Positions 36,300 through 46,689 of a stretch of 64,000 bases of DNA are shown here, piece after piece. Origin of the DNA: Armigeres subalbatus (Eukaryota > Arthropoda > Insecta > Diptera > Culicidae). Location of the stretch: assembly GCF_024139115.2 (NCBI RefSeq), contig NC_085140.1, forward strand, positions 332,627,953-332,691,952, read 5' to 3'. How positions within the stretch are numbered: position 1 is the first letter of the stretch; every line of letters starts with the position of its first letter. The position numbers and the translations under genes were made by a program. Below the pieces are notes generated by a model. It made no database searches. It saw only the letters and a list, made by a program, of their open reading frames with translations, and had not been told where the DNA came from.

Positions 36300-37140
36300 C
36301 TCGTAGATCAATACTCGATTCTAAAGGAAATTCCCAGAATCTTGTACAGCCCTACCGGTATCTATCGTCACCCTCGCCACTGCTTCGTCATTTGCTCCTA
36401 CCCTCGCTGCTGGCTGCCGATGGTTTGGGCCGTGGTGCGGGAATAGTGCTTCGATTATTGTCTTCAGCCTCGTTGGACATCGCTCGGGAGGTGCCAGTGC
36501 TCCTCTTGTTTTGGCTATCACCACCCTATAGGCGTCTCCCCATGGATTCGAATTGGCGCTCTGGCACAATCTGTCGAAGCAGGCCTTCTTGCTTCCTTTG
36601 ATGGCCTTGTTTAGAGCCAGTCTTGCTGCTTTGAATTGTTCGATGCGTTCCTCCCTCACTTCCGCCGAGCGTTCCCTTTGCATTTTTCTTCTAGCCCGGA
36701 GGCAGGCTGCTCGAAGGGCTGCAATATGCTCGCTCCACCAGTATACCTGTGGTCAACAATTCCACGCTCGTGCCTTCCTTGGCATGGTAGCGTCGCACGC
36801 TTGTGACAGAACCGCAGTCAGTTCATCCCCACTCAAACTTTCCGTGTTTTCCTCTAGGCGCAAAGCATCACTGAAGGTTCTACTGTCGAAGTGGGTGACC
36901 TTCCACGCTCTGGATGTAGGAGGAGTGGCTCCCCGATTGGCTCCGCTCTTGTGTTTACCATTTCCTGGATCGGAAATCTTCCCGTCGTACAAATCGCCGC
37001 TGATCTGGATTCGTCTGCTACCCAGTTCCCGTTAGCCGCGGTACAGAATAGCTACGTCTGTTCTCGCTTCTGCTACCGACTGCCACAGCAACTGCTGGGC
37101 GGCCGCACAATGGTTGTGGTTGAGCTGCGTTACTTTCACG
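36300..37140 (-). pseudogene. R1-type ORF2 fragment (endonuclease mostly deleted)
   Basis: Just after ORF1 the minus strand reads the ORF2 opening, including NLNHCAAAQQLL-like sequence and NGNWVADESRSAAI, which starts the endonuclease. The rest of the endonuclease is gone. The sequence then resumes at SRAWKVTHFDSRTFSDAL and continues in frame 36683-36321 with KKACFDRLCQSANSNPWGDAY, the conserved stretch before the reverse transcriptase. No catalytic residues of either enzyme remain complete. Confidence 0.7.
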
Positions 37141-37996
37141 GCTTCCTCGTACTAACACTTAACGGACAAGCAGGCCCAGCCATGACGTGGTTGTGTGTAT
37201 GGTTCCTGCTCGCACATAGCGTACACGATGGCGCTTTCTCGCACGTGTGCGCCTTATGACCCTCTTCGCCGCATCGCCTACATAGGTTACTCCTATCCGG
37301 CCCTTTGCACGCCCACGATTTGTGTCCCGCTTCGAGGCAGCGGAAGCACTTATCGACTACCGGTGGTTGGTAGAGGCTGACTGGACATACTGACCAGCCA
37401 ACTTTCAGCTTACCAACTTTGATTACCTTGGTGGCCGGTAACTTCACCGTGGCAATCTGCGTCCCCTGCGGTCCTCTTCGCAGGCGGATGGACGCCTTTG
37501 CTACCACCACTCCACCTTGGTCCTTGATGGCCGAGGCGATCTCTTCCGATGTCGTGACCTCGTCCAGCTGCTTACATTGGAGAGTCACTTCGTCGTGTAG
37601 AGCCCTCACTTCTACACTCTCGCCTAGGACTTCCTGGGCTAGCGCTCCATATGAGGTACCGTTCGCCTGTGAGCCCTTTCTTAAGACAAGGATCATCTCG
37701 CCCGCTCTCGTCCGCCTTATGCTGCGAACCTCTTTACCCAGGTCCGCCAAATTCTCGGCGCTGCGCATCGCCTTGAGCACGTCGACGTAGCGCTTTTTCT
37801 CTGTTTTCATGAGCAGTGCTTCACCCTTCTCCCTGGCTCTCGCCGGGCGTGTGTTTGCCGCTTTCACCTTCGGTTTCCTCACTACCGTTTGCCAGGGACC
37901 GTCCGACCGCTGGTTGTCTTGGTCGGGTTGGCTTCCCTCCTCCGGTGGCCGACTGGCTCATTTCGTCCTTGCTTTCTTCTTACGCAGTTCGCCCAT
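37136..37996 (-). pseudogene. R1-type ORF1 (gag-like, three CCHC zinc knuckles)
   Basis: The long frame 37882-37136 ends in three closely spaced zinc-knuckle motifs: CFRCLEAGHKSWAC, CRRCGEEGHKAHTC and CTLCASRNHTHNH (the third a variant). This arrangement is characteristic of LINE ORF1 nucleocapsid-like proteins of the R1 and Jockey groups, which bind element RNA. A sensible ATG lies upstream at 37996 (MGELRKKKART), but a TGA falls at about codon 13, so the intact-looking frame is broken near its start. The middle part (charged, with RSIRRTRAGEMILVLRKG) is the usual ORF1 core. It ends where ORF2 would start, in overlapping fashion. Confidence 0.8.
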
Positions 37997-38059
37997 GTTT
38001 GCAGCTTCCGTGGGATCGCTTCCCTGATTTGCACTCTCCCGACGCCTTTTTGTGTTCTG

Positions 38060-38386
38060 CACGCTTAAAATCAATAACACAGAGATATGTTTGCTTCACA
38101 CAAAACGGACCTAATGCAGAACAACCCCTAGATGAGCGACAGTTACACAGGCATAAAAATGCCTCGTACGGTCGTGATAACGATCCTTTTTAACATGTAA
38201 ACGTTTGTACAGATTCCCTGTTTCATGAGTAACCAAATACTGTTGAAAATATTGAAATCCAAGCGTCAATAAAACCACACGAGCTATTTTTGTGGCTGTA
38301 TAACTGTCGCTCATCTAGGGGTTGTTCTGCATTAGGTCCGTTTTGTGTGAAGCAAACATATCTCTGTGTTATTGATTTTAAGCGTG
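38060..38386. mobile_element. MITE with ~100-bp inverted arms
   Basis: The left arm begins CACGCTTAAAATCAATAAC and continues through cacacaaaacggacctaatg to ctagatgagcgacagtta. The right arm is the near-perfect reverse complement. TA follows the right end; the left flank reads TG where TA is expected. Family member of 4137-4697, judged by the shared end and subterminal phrase. Confidence 0.75.
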
Positions 38387-38389
38387 TAT

Positions 38390-39350
38390 TTATGGCGCTT
38401 AATGCCATGCGAGTCCCTGGCTCGCTTGTCTGTCTTCCTTTCTGCCGCTCTGTAGCTGAGTGCAAAGTCTAACGCCTCCTGTGCTATGGTTGTGCAAAGT
38501 CTAACGCCTCCTGTGCTATGGTTGTGGTACTATGGAAGGTGATGGTCTGCAGTCTGTGTGCTTTTATCCGCTTTATCACAGCCTTCCAGCCTAGCCGCAA
38601 GCACTTCCTGTTCCTGCTTTGTGCGTATGTGTGTATTGTGTGTGCACAAAAGCTAAGAAAAACATTAGACACCTATTCATATAGTAATACTTAACAGATT
38701 TTCTCGCAACAAGTTTTATTCAACAGAGGGCAAAGCCTAGTTGATCATATTGAATTTGATAACGATCGACCGTTGCGTTTAAAAGTTATAAAGAAAATGG
38801 TACATCGAACCGAGCTATATAAGCGACATATAAGGTTGGTGTCTTGACTAAATGCGAGAAAGGCAGTATCACTACTCGGTGAACTAAGTTGGGTGTTTTT
38901 ATAAACGTTTAATTCAAAACAAATATTTGCTAAGCCATTGTTGTTGGTGAAAGTATAGAAGGTTATACGGAAATTCTCGTCTTTGAATTAAAATATTGTT
39001 CCTGGAATATGTGAAAGGCTAAATAAGTGCAAACCATTCCTCGTAGCAAACTTTTAAAAGAAAACTCGAAGTCACTGTCTCAGACTGAAATGACTGCTGA
39101 AAAAAAAATTGAATTACGAGTTAAAATACGTAGGTACTAACTTTTCATGAACTAGTAAGCAATGGTATTTCAAGGAACACACGGTAATTCTTGTTACTCA
39201 ACAAATTCTCAAGATTGAAATGGTTCTGTAGAACTAAATCCCGGGATTAATGATTCCTGGAGATATTCTAGAAGCAAGACTATGATACAGCTTGGGATAT
39301 TACTGCATTGGGGTGAAAATGGACACACACAGATCAACTGTCGGAGAGAT
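38390..39350. other. Anonymous stretch with a short duplication
   Basis: The phrase tgcaaagtctaacgcctcct followed by gtgctatggttg occurs twice in direct tandem at about 38460-38525. No gene supported. Confidence 0.45.
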
Positions 39351-39354
39351 GCTG

Positions 39355-39495
39355 TAGGTGAGTAGATGAGTAAGCGGATGAATCATGAATTGCATCAGTT
39401 GCTGAAGAAACTACCTATCCTATCATTCAGCGGAATTATCGGACGACTCCGGTAGGCGGGTCAGGTAACCAGAATGTCGCACAACCGGGCCAGTG
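39355..39495 (+). pseudogene. RTE-like LINE scrap
   Basis: Short segment equivalent to the MNHELHQLL ... GRLR..GHVARM region of the 27-kb copy (here reading aagcggatgaatcatgaatt onward), with stops. Too short to say more. Confidence 0.6.
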
Positions 39496-39818
39496 AAAAT
39501 TGTCACATAACATATGTGTAACTCGGGTAGCAAAAGTTGTACCCTTATAACACTTTTTATTTGTTATACGGAACATCGAAACGTTAGAAGATAGTATAAC
39601 AGTATTTGATCTAACAAGGGGTCACGCGACTTATATTGTATATCTGAAAACGATTCGCGTTGGAATTATACAAAAGATTTTTCCTAGTGGCGTTGGGTGT
39701 TTAGCTGAAATTGTTTTTTTTATAATTAATTGGAGATTGGGGTAAACAATATTAAAGCAGAAAAGAGTTTAGGGTATGTAACTGATTTAATTATTGATAT
39801 TGATTCGACAAACTCGAA

Positions 39819-40119
39819 CAAGGATGTTAACGATCATTCAGTAATTTGCGTTCGATCATTTAGTAGTTTGTTAATAACATATTCCAGAAGCTGAATTTCA
39901 AAATATGTTGTATGGTGGACTTCTAGTGCGAAGGTTTTTCTACAACTTTGCCTAATGGTTCGTTATTAGAATTCAACTAATAACGGAGTTAGAGCGCTAG
40001 TTGCAGTAACTTAAACTAAACCACCATACAGCATTTTTGAAATTCAGCTTCTGGAATGTGTTATTGACAAACTACTAAATGATCGAACGCAAATTACTGA
40101 ATGATTGTTAACATCCTTG
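39819..40119. mobile_element. hAT MITE, 301 bp, perfect 8-bp target duplication
   Basis: Inverted arms of about 100 bp: the left begins CAAGGATGTTAACGATCATT, and the right, reverse complemented, begins CAAGGATGTTAACAATCATT. Both continue through the words gcgttcgatcatttagtagt and cagaagctgaatttc. The flanks carry the exact 8-bp direct repeat aactcgaa (39811-39818 and 40120-40127). An 8-bp duplication and a CA-start end fit the hAT superfamily. No transposase, so it must have been moved in trans. Confidence 0.88.
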
Positions 40120-40206
40120 AACTCGAACAAAATCCATTCGTACGCCACGCACGGGCTCTTAATCAGTAAACGATGAATTTGTTTGATGTTTGGTTGAAAT
40201 ATTATG

Positions 40207-40285
40207 CAAGGTTAAAATACTTCAAACTTCCATTTACTTACGCTATATTCACTTCTAAATGGAAGTTTGTAGTATTTTAACCTTG
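40207..40285. repeat. Hairpin with 30-bp arms
   Basis: Left arm caaggttaaaatacttcaaa onward (40207-40236) and right arm its near-exact reverse complement (40256-40285), one mismatch seen, with a loop of about 19 bp. Could be a tiny foldback element; no duplication was identified. Confidence 0.7.
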
Positions 40286-40289
40286 TAAC

Positions 40290-41455
40290 ATTTTCCCCTA
40301 AGACGATCAATATTAATTATTTCATGAAATATTATGTTTTTAATCGAAAACCGTATCAAATGCTCATTCATTGCTATGAGCATATTTATTATCCGCATTT
40401 CTCAAACATTTCCCATGTGTGCCGTCTCTCCCAGTGGTGTGGCAGCGCACCCGAATTTGACTTTTTTCTAACATGTATGTATATATATAATCGACTTTTT
40501 GTCTTTCAAAAGTCTTCTACACTATGTTTCCTTAAACTATCAGTAACAACAAGTAGAGTTTCATATATCGGATTATTTTGAAGAAATATTGATTGTTAAA
40601 AAGGTGATGCCTCACCTGGATTTACCCTCAGTTAAATGTTTCCCTCTGTTTCGTTTTTACATGTCATTGAAATTGCTCTACTTTTGGTAGAGAGTATTCG
40701 GAATACTATCAACCCAAAAGCAATGTTCTAATAATGAAAAGAATGCCATGAAAAGAGATGACATTAATATCGTACATCGTAATAACCTATTCAAATTACG
40801 TGCTTCATGGCATGATAAAGATAACTTCTAACTACGATTGATAATTTATAATGTTGTTTCTAATCTATATATTTTGTGATTGTTACGCATCGTAGACAAA
40901 CATTGGTGTATCCCTCGTCATCCTTTCGAAAAAACCGAAGACTGCGTATATAAAGATTCGTTCCCAATGTAGAACAGTTCTAAGGAATATACTTTTCAAC
41001 ACATGTTGAATAAAATCTAGATTTTTACCATGCTGACTCGAAAATATTATATCAATTTTAGAGGAATTTTATTTTCGTATGATAAATAAGTTAAAATGGA
41101 TAAAAGACGAACATTTCATCAAAAATCGCCTGAAAATAGAAGTTTACCCTACAAATAAATCAATTTAGATTTCATCAAATATAAATTGGTTAGAAACAGC
41201 ATAGGAGAGACCTTCTTTTGGATGCAATCCGTCATTTTTAAAAACAATGTAAAAAATTGATGATAGAAAAATAAATATCATTATACTTTGGCTACAAATC
41301 TTGCTCTTTGTAGTCTTGGAAAAAAGTGTTATAATTTTCTGATCATATGGTATTTGTTTACACTTGAAAATGACAGAACGATGTTCCCGTTCCCAATTAT
41401 AACAGTTTTGGCTCATCGAAAGGGGTCAACCTTTGGATTGGATTTTGTTTGAAGA
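40290..41455. other. Anonymous AT-rich stretch
   Basis: No gene, no repeat noticed. Confidence 0.35.
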
Positions 41456-41459
41456 TCCA

Positions 41460-41650
41460 CTTATGTTATGTGAAATTGTTCTCGATAGCGATCCGACGAT
41501 TTTCAGAAGTCGAGGTGTGCAACGAGCAAGTTGGATCGAACAGGTAGAAGATGATTTGCAATCATTCCGTAGACTGCGTGGTTGTTGGCGACGTGTACCA
41601 ATGGACCGACTTGATTAGACACGACTGCAGAAGCCACTCTAGACTATCAT
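41460..41650 (+). pseudogene. RTE-like LINE 3' scrap
   Basis: The frame 41433-41618 reads VLDSDPTIFRSRGVQRASW and IEQVEDDLQSFRRLRG, followed by MDR. It is the C-terminal tail of the same protein as at 26.8-27.0 kb. 5' truncated and diverged. Confidence 0.7.
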
Positions 41651-42009
41651 ATATCAAGCAACTAAGCTACATATTTTTTTCATGTGTTTTTTCATTCGCT
41701 ACAAATTATTTAGAAATGTGAAAATCAATTTTGTTCCCCAATTTATCACATGACGATAATCAAAATTGATACATTTCAGATTATTGGTCAAGCTATTTTA
41801 TGTTAGAATGTCAGGTAATAAAAAAAGAAGAATTTTGTGACATATCAAAAAGGTTGATGGAGAATGATAGCCCGAGAAAATCAGTCATATATTTCATTGT
41901 TGATTTTACAATATTATAAAACTGTGTTTTATACCAAAATCAACATATTATTGACGCAGTTATTTTGAGTAGTCCATCTAATTAAGAACGCATTGTCAAC
42001 AGTAATTAA

Positions 42010-43113
42010 AATCAATTGGGTTTAACTACTTACAAACTGAAGATCCCCATCTTGATCGTTTATTATTGGATAGCTTCGCTTCCTTCGCTGAAAACGTCTC
42101 GATCACAAAAAGATCTGTTCTTGTCTCGTCAACCACAACACTCGCTGCTGCTTCTACTGCGAGATTGTACCAATCAAAACAGTATGCATCAATCGTCGAA
42201 CGGGGGAACGTGCTACTTGAAGAATGTAAACAAATCCCTCGCAACCGTGTAGCAACAGTTTCACTCTCACTTATTCACTAGCGGCCCTATTTTACTCCAC
42301 ACCAACGCTCGAGGCGGCAAACAACAACTCCTCTAACGTGATCGTTCAATAACACAACACTGCACTCGCGTAGGTGTCTTTCCACGATTGCTCAATGAAT
42401 TAATCGATCCGGTCCTCGCCACGATCAGCATCAGATCACGTAGAGTACCTCTTGTAATCGAATCCCCCAACCGTTCACTTGCCGCCCACTTCGGTGGCCT
42501 TATGTAACGTTACGTGACTCACAGAGGTTGCGACTGGAACGCCACCGACTGCACCTACGAATGCATCTCACGTCTTGATATCAATCAACCGAAATTTCCA
42601 TCAGATTTCCTTCGCTTTGTCGCGCAATTGACGGCCCGAAACCTCCCACAAAGTATTTCACTTTTCTTCGTTGGCCCACAAAGGAAGAACGTCGCTGCCG
42701 CCGCCGCCTTCGACACTACGCTGTCGATGTGAACCACGGAATCCACTCCAGCTAGACAGTTTTCCAATTACGAAGAAATCGCCTCGGAATCACTTTCAAC
42801 CATGCAAAACCATCGCGCGAACCTCACGCAAACTTAATTCGAAGAAATCCAGACGATGAAATTTGAGTTTCCCAAAAAAAACTGCGAATAGTGCACGGCA
42901 ACCGTTCGAATTGATGGATTCTAAATATCCGCGCAACCAAGGTGATGTGAACGAGGGGTCTTCCACCCGACGAAGGCGGTTCCGTTGGCGAATGTAAAGA
43001 GCGCGCGTCTTGACTCGACGGAAGTAGAAGTGCTACTAAAGTGTTGCGACGTTTCATGACGACGACGACGATGGAGAAAATGTGAACCAACCGGCAAGAG
43101 AGAATGACGCAGC
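42010..43113. other. GC-richer unassigned stretch left of the nested insertion
   Basis: About 48% GC, with many short frames on both strands (for example 42016-42281, 42514-42732, 43120-42824 minus), none with a domain. It is continuous with 50654-50780 on the other side of the nested transposons: the gacccaat site marks one pre-insertion sequence. It could be promoter, 5' UTR or an intron start of a host gene; nothing proves it. Confidence 0.35.
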
Positions 43114-43200
43114 GACCCAATCAGGGTTGCCACATATACAGATTATTCTTTATTTTACAGATTTTTTTTAGAAGAGCGGTGACCAAGAATCTGTATATAC

Positions 43201-43833
43201 TGTTCAGTCCGTAACCCAGCGAACTGAAGAAACAAGCCACGCCTCCTTGCGCAACCATTGCCATCGTCTGCGCTCAACGCAGAACAGTTTTTGAATAAAA
43301 CCATGGTGCCACCTAGCACCATTGATCAGTTTTTTCGCAACGACCAACAGCAGCAGAAGGAGAAGAAGATCGAGAAGCAGCCCAGCCGAGACCAGCCGCA
43401 GCAGAGTCGAACCGACACCGGCAACAGCATCAGAGCCTAGCCGAAGCCGGCCGGCATCAGCGTGGAGCCGCAGCAGGCTGAAGAAATGTGTATTTTTTAA
43501 ATAAGAAGAAGAAGAGTAAAAGAATGTTCTAGAAAAGTTCTCGTGTGTGTGTTTTGGATTCTTGCCAGGAGCTCCCTCGGTCCACCAGCTGCCGCAAAGA
43601 GTTAATTTTCGGTCCTTCTCAGGGCCAAGAAGAGTTAATGGTAATTTTCGAGGCAATTGTTTGGCATTCGTCGCTGGTCCGCCGGTCGCTGCATTAAGGC
43701 AGTTCCCATCCCGTTGGTTCCAATGGGGAACCAGCACTCGTCGGCGGATACGCTGCATGAAGGCAGCTATGGATTCGCGCTCCACCCCGGAGCACCCAAC
43801 AGCAGTTACAGTCCACTGCAACATAACGCTACA
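43201..43833 (+). repeat. BEL 5' LTR, 633 bp
   Basis: Starts tgttcagtccgtaaccc and ends acgctaca. Contains AATAAA at 43294-43299, a candidate polyadenylation signal. By eye it differs from the 3' LTR by about nine substitutions and two small indels (2 and 3 bp), about 1.4%, so the insertion is fairly recent. Confidence 0.93.
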
Positions 43834-44073
43834 TGTTTTGGTCCGATCGAACCGGATGGCCATCGCTTGGAATTGGTGCACATTCGTCGCTTGGTGAAGC
43901 AAACGCAGCTGGATTGATCGGTGGAGTGACTGGCTTGGAGACAAAACACACACGGTTGAAAAAGTGAAAAAACAAGCAAAAAGTGAATGAACATCTGGAC
44001 AAATGGACAATCAAGTAAGTGATTAAGTGCTAAAAGACATTGGATTAAAGTGAATTAAGTGAAGTGGGAAATC

Positions 44074-45045
44074 ATGCCGACGAAGAGAACACCTATGAAG
44101 TCTCAGGCAAGTGATGCAACCGGTGCTTCCGCCGGTGGTGGCAACAACGAGGATGGAGTGGAAGAATGGGACACGCTCGTTCACATGCGTGGCTTAGCTA
44201 AAGGAAAGCTCACGCGTGTGAAAAATATCATGGACCAACTCGCGCAAGAGGAAATCACGCAGCCGCTGATTAAGGTGCATCAGAAGAAGGTGGAAGCAGC
44301 CTACAAGGAGTTTGCCGATTATCATGAACGCATCATGGCGATCACCCCACCAAGTAAGAGGAAGGAACAAGACTGTAAGTACCTCGAATTTGAAACCTTG
44401 CACGACAATATTTGCCTCACTCTCGAAACATGGATCGAGAGTCTCAACGAAATACCCGTGAATGCTCAACCAATCCGGAATCAGCAACCGCTGGTTTTGC
44501 AACAGTCGCTTCCTCGTGCCATTCCGCATTTTGATGGCAAATACGAGCAGTGGGAAAAGTTTAAAGTCATGTTCAGGGACGTGGTGGACAGATCGAACGA
44601 CGCACCACGGATTAAGCTCTACCATTTGGAAAAAGCATTGATTGGGGACGCTGCTGGTATAATTGACGCAAAAACCATCTCTGATGGCAATTATGATCAT
44701 GCATGGGAAATTTTAGCAGAAAGGTTTGAAAATAAGAGGCGAATGGTTGATCATCACATCTCTGGGCTGCTGAATATGAGAAAATTGTCGCAAGAAAGCC
44801 ACTCTGAGTTGAGAGAGTTGGTTGATTCATGCGTAGGCCATGTCGAAAATTTGAAATTTTTGGGTCAGGAATTTACTGGGGTATCAGAAACATTCGTCAC
44901 ACATCTCCTTGCAAATGCGCTAGATGACGAAACTAAGAAGCTATGGGAAACGTCTGTCATACATGGGGAATTACCAGATTATGAGGATACTGTCAAATTT
45001 CTAAAGGTCGCATTTCCGTTCTCGAACGATGTCAGAAGTCCATAA
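44074..45045 (+). pseudogene. gag: BEL gag (capsid part, DUF1759-like)
   Basis: The frame starts at the ATG at 44074; an in-frame GTG lies 15 bases earlier and is less likely. About 320 residues: a low-complexity N-terminus, a charged helical region, then the conserved stretch AIPHFDGKYEQWEKFKVMF (about residues 150-168), the hallmark of the DUF1759 region of BEL/Pao gag. The product would form the particle capsid. A frameshift at about 45005-45008 puts the end of this frame (VAFPFSNDVRSP) out of register; the true continuation is the frame that opens at 45009 and leads into the zinc knuckles. 240 bp separate the ATG from the 5' LTR. Confidence 0.85.
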
Positions 45046-46679
45046 ATGATAGCAAGGTCAAGCAATCCACGCGTGTTCAAACCAAAGCAGGTCAAGGGTC
45101 CGGCAAGCCGTCGTCGAATGTGAAAGTAAATACCGTGTCGTCGTCTAACAGTTGCGAGTTTTGTGCTGGTGAACATTTGGCGTTCAAGTGCTCGGTGTTC
45201 AATGGAATGTCGGTGGATGAACGATTGAGGCTAGTGCGTGAAAAACAAGTGTGCTTCAACTGTTTGAGACGTGGTCATCGTAGTACGGATTGCAGGTCCA
45301 ACAAGTCGTGCTCAAAGTGCAAAAGGAAACACCATACGCTACTTCATGCTGAAGGTGGTTCAATTCAGAGTTCCGGTTCGAGTAATTCCAGATCAGCAGA
45401 GCAGCAACAAGTATCAAAGGCAGCAGTTCAACCAGCTATTGGAAACCCAACTGATGGCATCATCCCTACTACCGTAACATCGAACGTGGTCGAGAAGCCA
45501 ATTGCACAAGTGCTGTTACTAACTGCAATGGTCAGCATCTTGGATAAGAAAGGAAACCCGCAGATATGTCGAGCCCTCTTGGATAGTGGATCGCAGGTCA
45601 ACTTTATTTCGGAAGCGATGCTGGGGAAGTTACAAGTGGATCGAGAAGAAATCAACATCCCCATTACTGGAGTTAACAGTGTTCGATCAAGTGTCCGTCA
45701 GAAAGCGAAGGTTGGCGTCCTCTCGAAGCATAACAATTTCAAAATCGAGTTAGATTGTTTGGTCTCACCGAAGATAACAGGAAACTTGCCTACTTTCGAG
45801 GTGGATATGACTTCGTGGAATATTCCAAGCGGAATTCAGCTAGCGGATCCGGTGTTCTTTCGTCCGGGACAAGTGGACTTGTTGATCGGAATGGAATGGT
45901 ACGACGACGTAATCAAGCCTGGTCGACTGAAGCTGTCCGAAGAACTTCCTACGCTCCAGGACTCGCAATTTGGATGGTTGGTAGGTGGAAGATATTCTAG
46001 TGCTTTTAGTGGAATAAGTGTGAACTCTTGTGTAGCGACACCATTTGGTGATCCGCTAAGTGAACTAATGCAGAAGTTTTGGGACATTGAAAGTGTATCC
46101 AGTGAAAATTGTCCGTTGTCGGAAGCCGAACAGTGTGAGAAACATTTCCAGTCTACGTTTCGTCGACGTGATGATGGCCGATACGTAGTGCAGCTTCCAC
46201 TAAGGGATTCAGTAAGTCAGCTTGGAGATTCTAGATCGATGGCACTCCGGAGATTCTACGCTTTGGAAGCAAAATTGCAGAAGAACCCGGAGATAAAGAA
46301 GCAATACGATGATTTCCTGGATGAGTATGAGCAGCTTGGACATTGTGTGGAAGTCCGTGAAGTGGATGATCCCATCGGTTTGCAGAAATGGTATCTGCCG
46401 CACCATGCAGTGCTAAGGCCATCGAATTCAACTACCAAGTGTCGCGTAGTATTCGATGGATCAGCGAAGATAGGTGGAATGTCCTTGAATGATGCGATGA
46501 TGGTCGGTCCTACAATCCAACCCGATTTGCTGACGATTATTTTGAAGTTTCGCGTATTTCGGTACGTGTTAAGCGCTGATATAGCTAAAATGTATCGGCA
46601 AGTGCAGAAAGCAAATGCCACACTCCGTTACAACGCATCTTCTACCGGAAGAATCCTAGTGATCCACTTAGAGTGTTGA
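45009..46679 (+). pseudogene. pol: BEL pol part 1: zinc knuckles, protease, start of RT
   Basis: Open from about 45009. First come cysteine clusters, CEFCAGEHLAFKC and CFNCLRRGHRSTDC, with SCSKCKRKHHTLLH after them (nucleocapsid-type RNA-binding knuckles). Next is the aspartic protease with ALLDSGSQVNFIS (catalytic DSG at about residues 155-157 counted from 45120). Then the region before the reverse transcriptase, and motif A of that enzyme as VLSADIAKMYRQV (about 46565-46605). Immediately after motif A the frame is lost: at least two frameshifts lie between about 46605 and 46685, so the visible C-terminus is noise. Confidence 0.88.
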
Positions 46680-46689
46680 ATTACAAACT

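Larger units (their letters stand above)
36290..38000 (-). mobile_element. R1-clade LINE, internally deleted and truncated
   Basis: On the minus strand there is ORF1 (gag-like) and then the beginning and a mid-part of ORF2 typical of R1-clade elements, with most of the endonuclease deleted at about 36990-37010 and everything after the region N-terminal to the reverse transcriptase missing. GC content is about 55%, unlike its flanks. The left end (about 36290) and right end (about 38000-38060) abut anonymous DNA and a MITE respectively. Confidence 0.75.

Noticed and set aside
43839..43860. Primer binding site tggtccgatcgaaccgg after the 5' LTR
   Set aside because: Starts with TGG, but the positions do not match a tRNA acceptor plus T-arm layout; left unassigned.
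43204..44010. 268-codon minus-strand frame over the BEL 5' LTR
   Set aside because: Antisense to the LTR and leader; shared with the 3' LTR; no domain.
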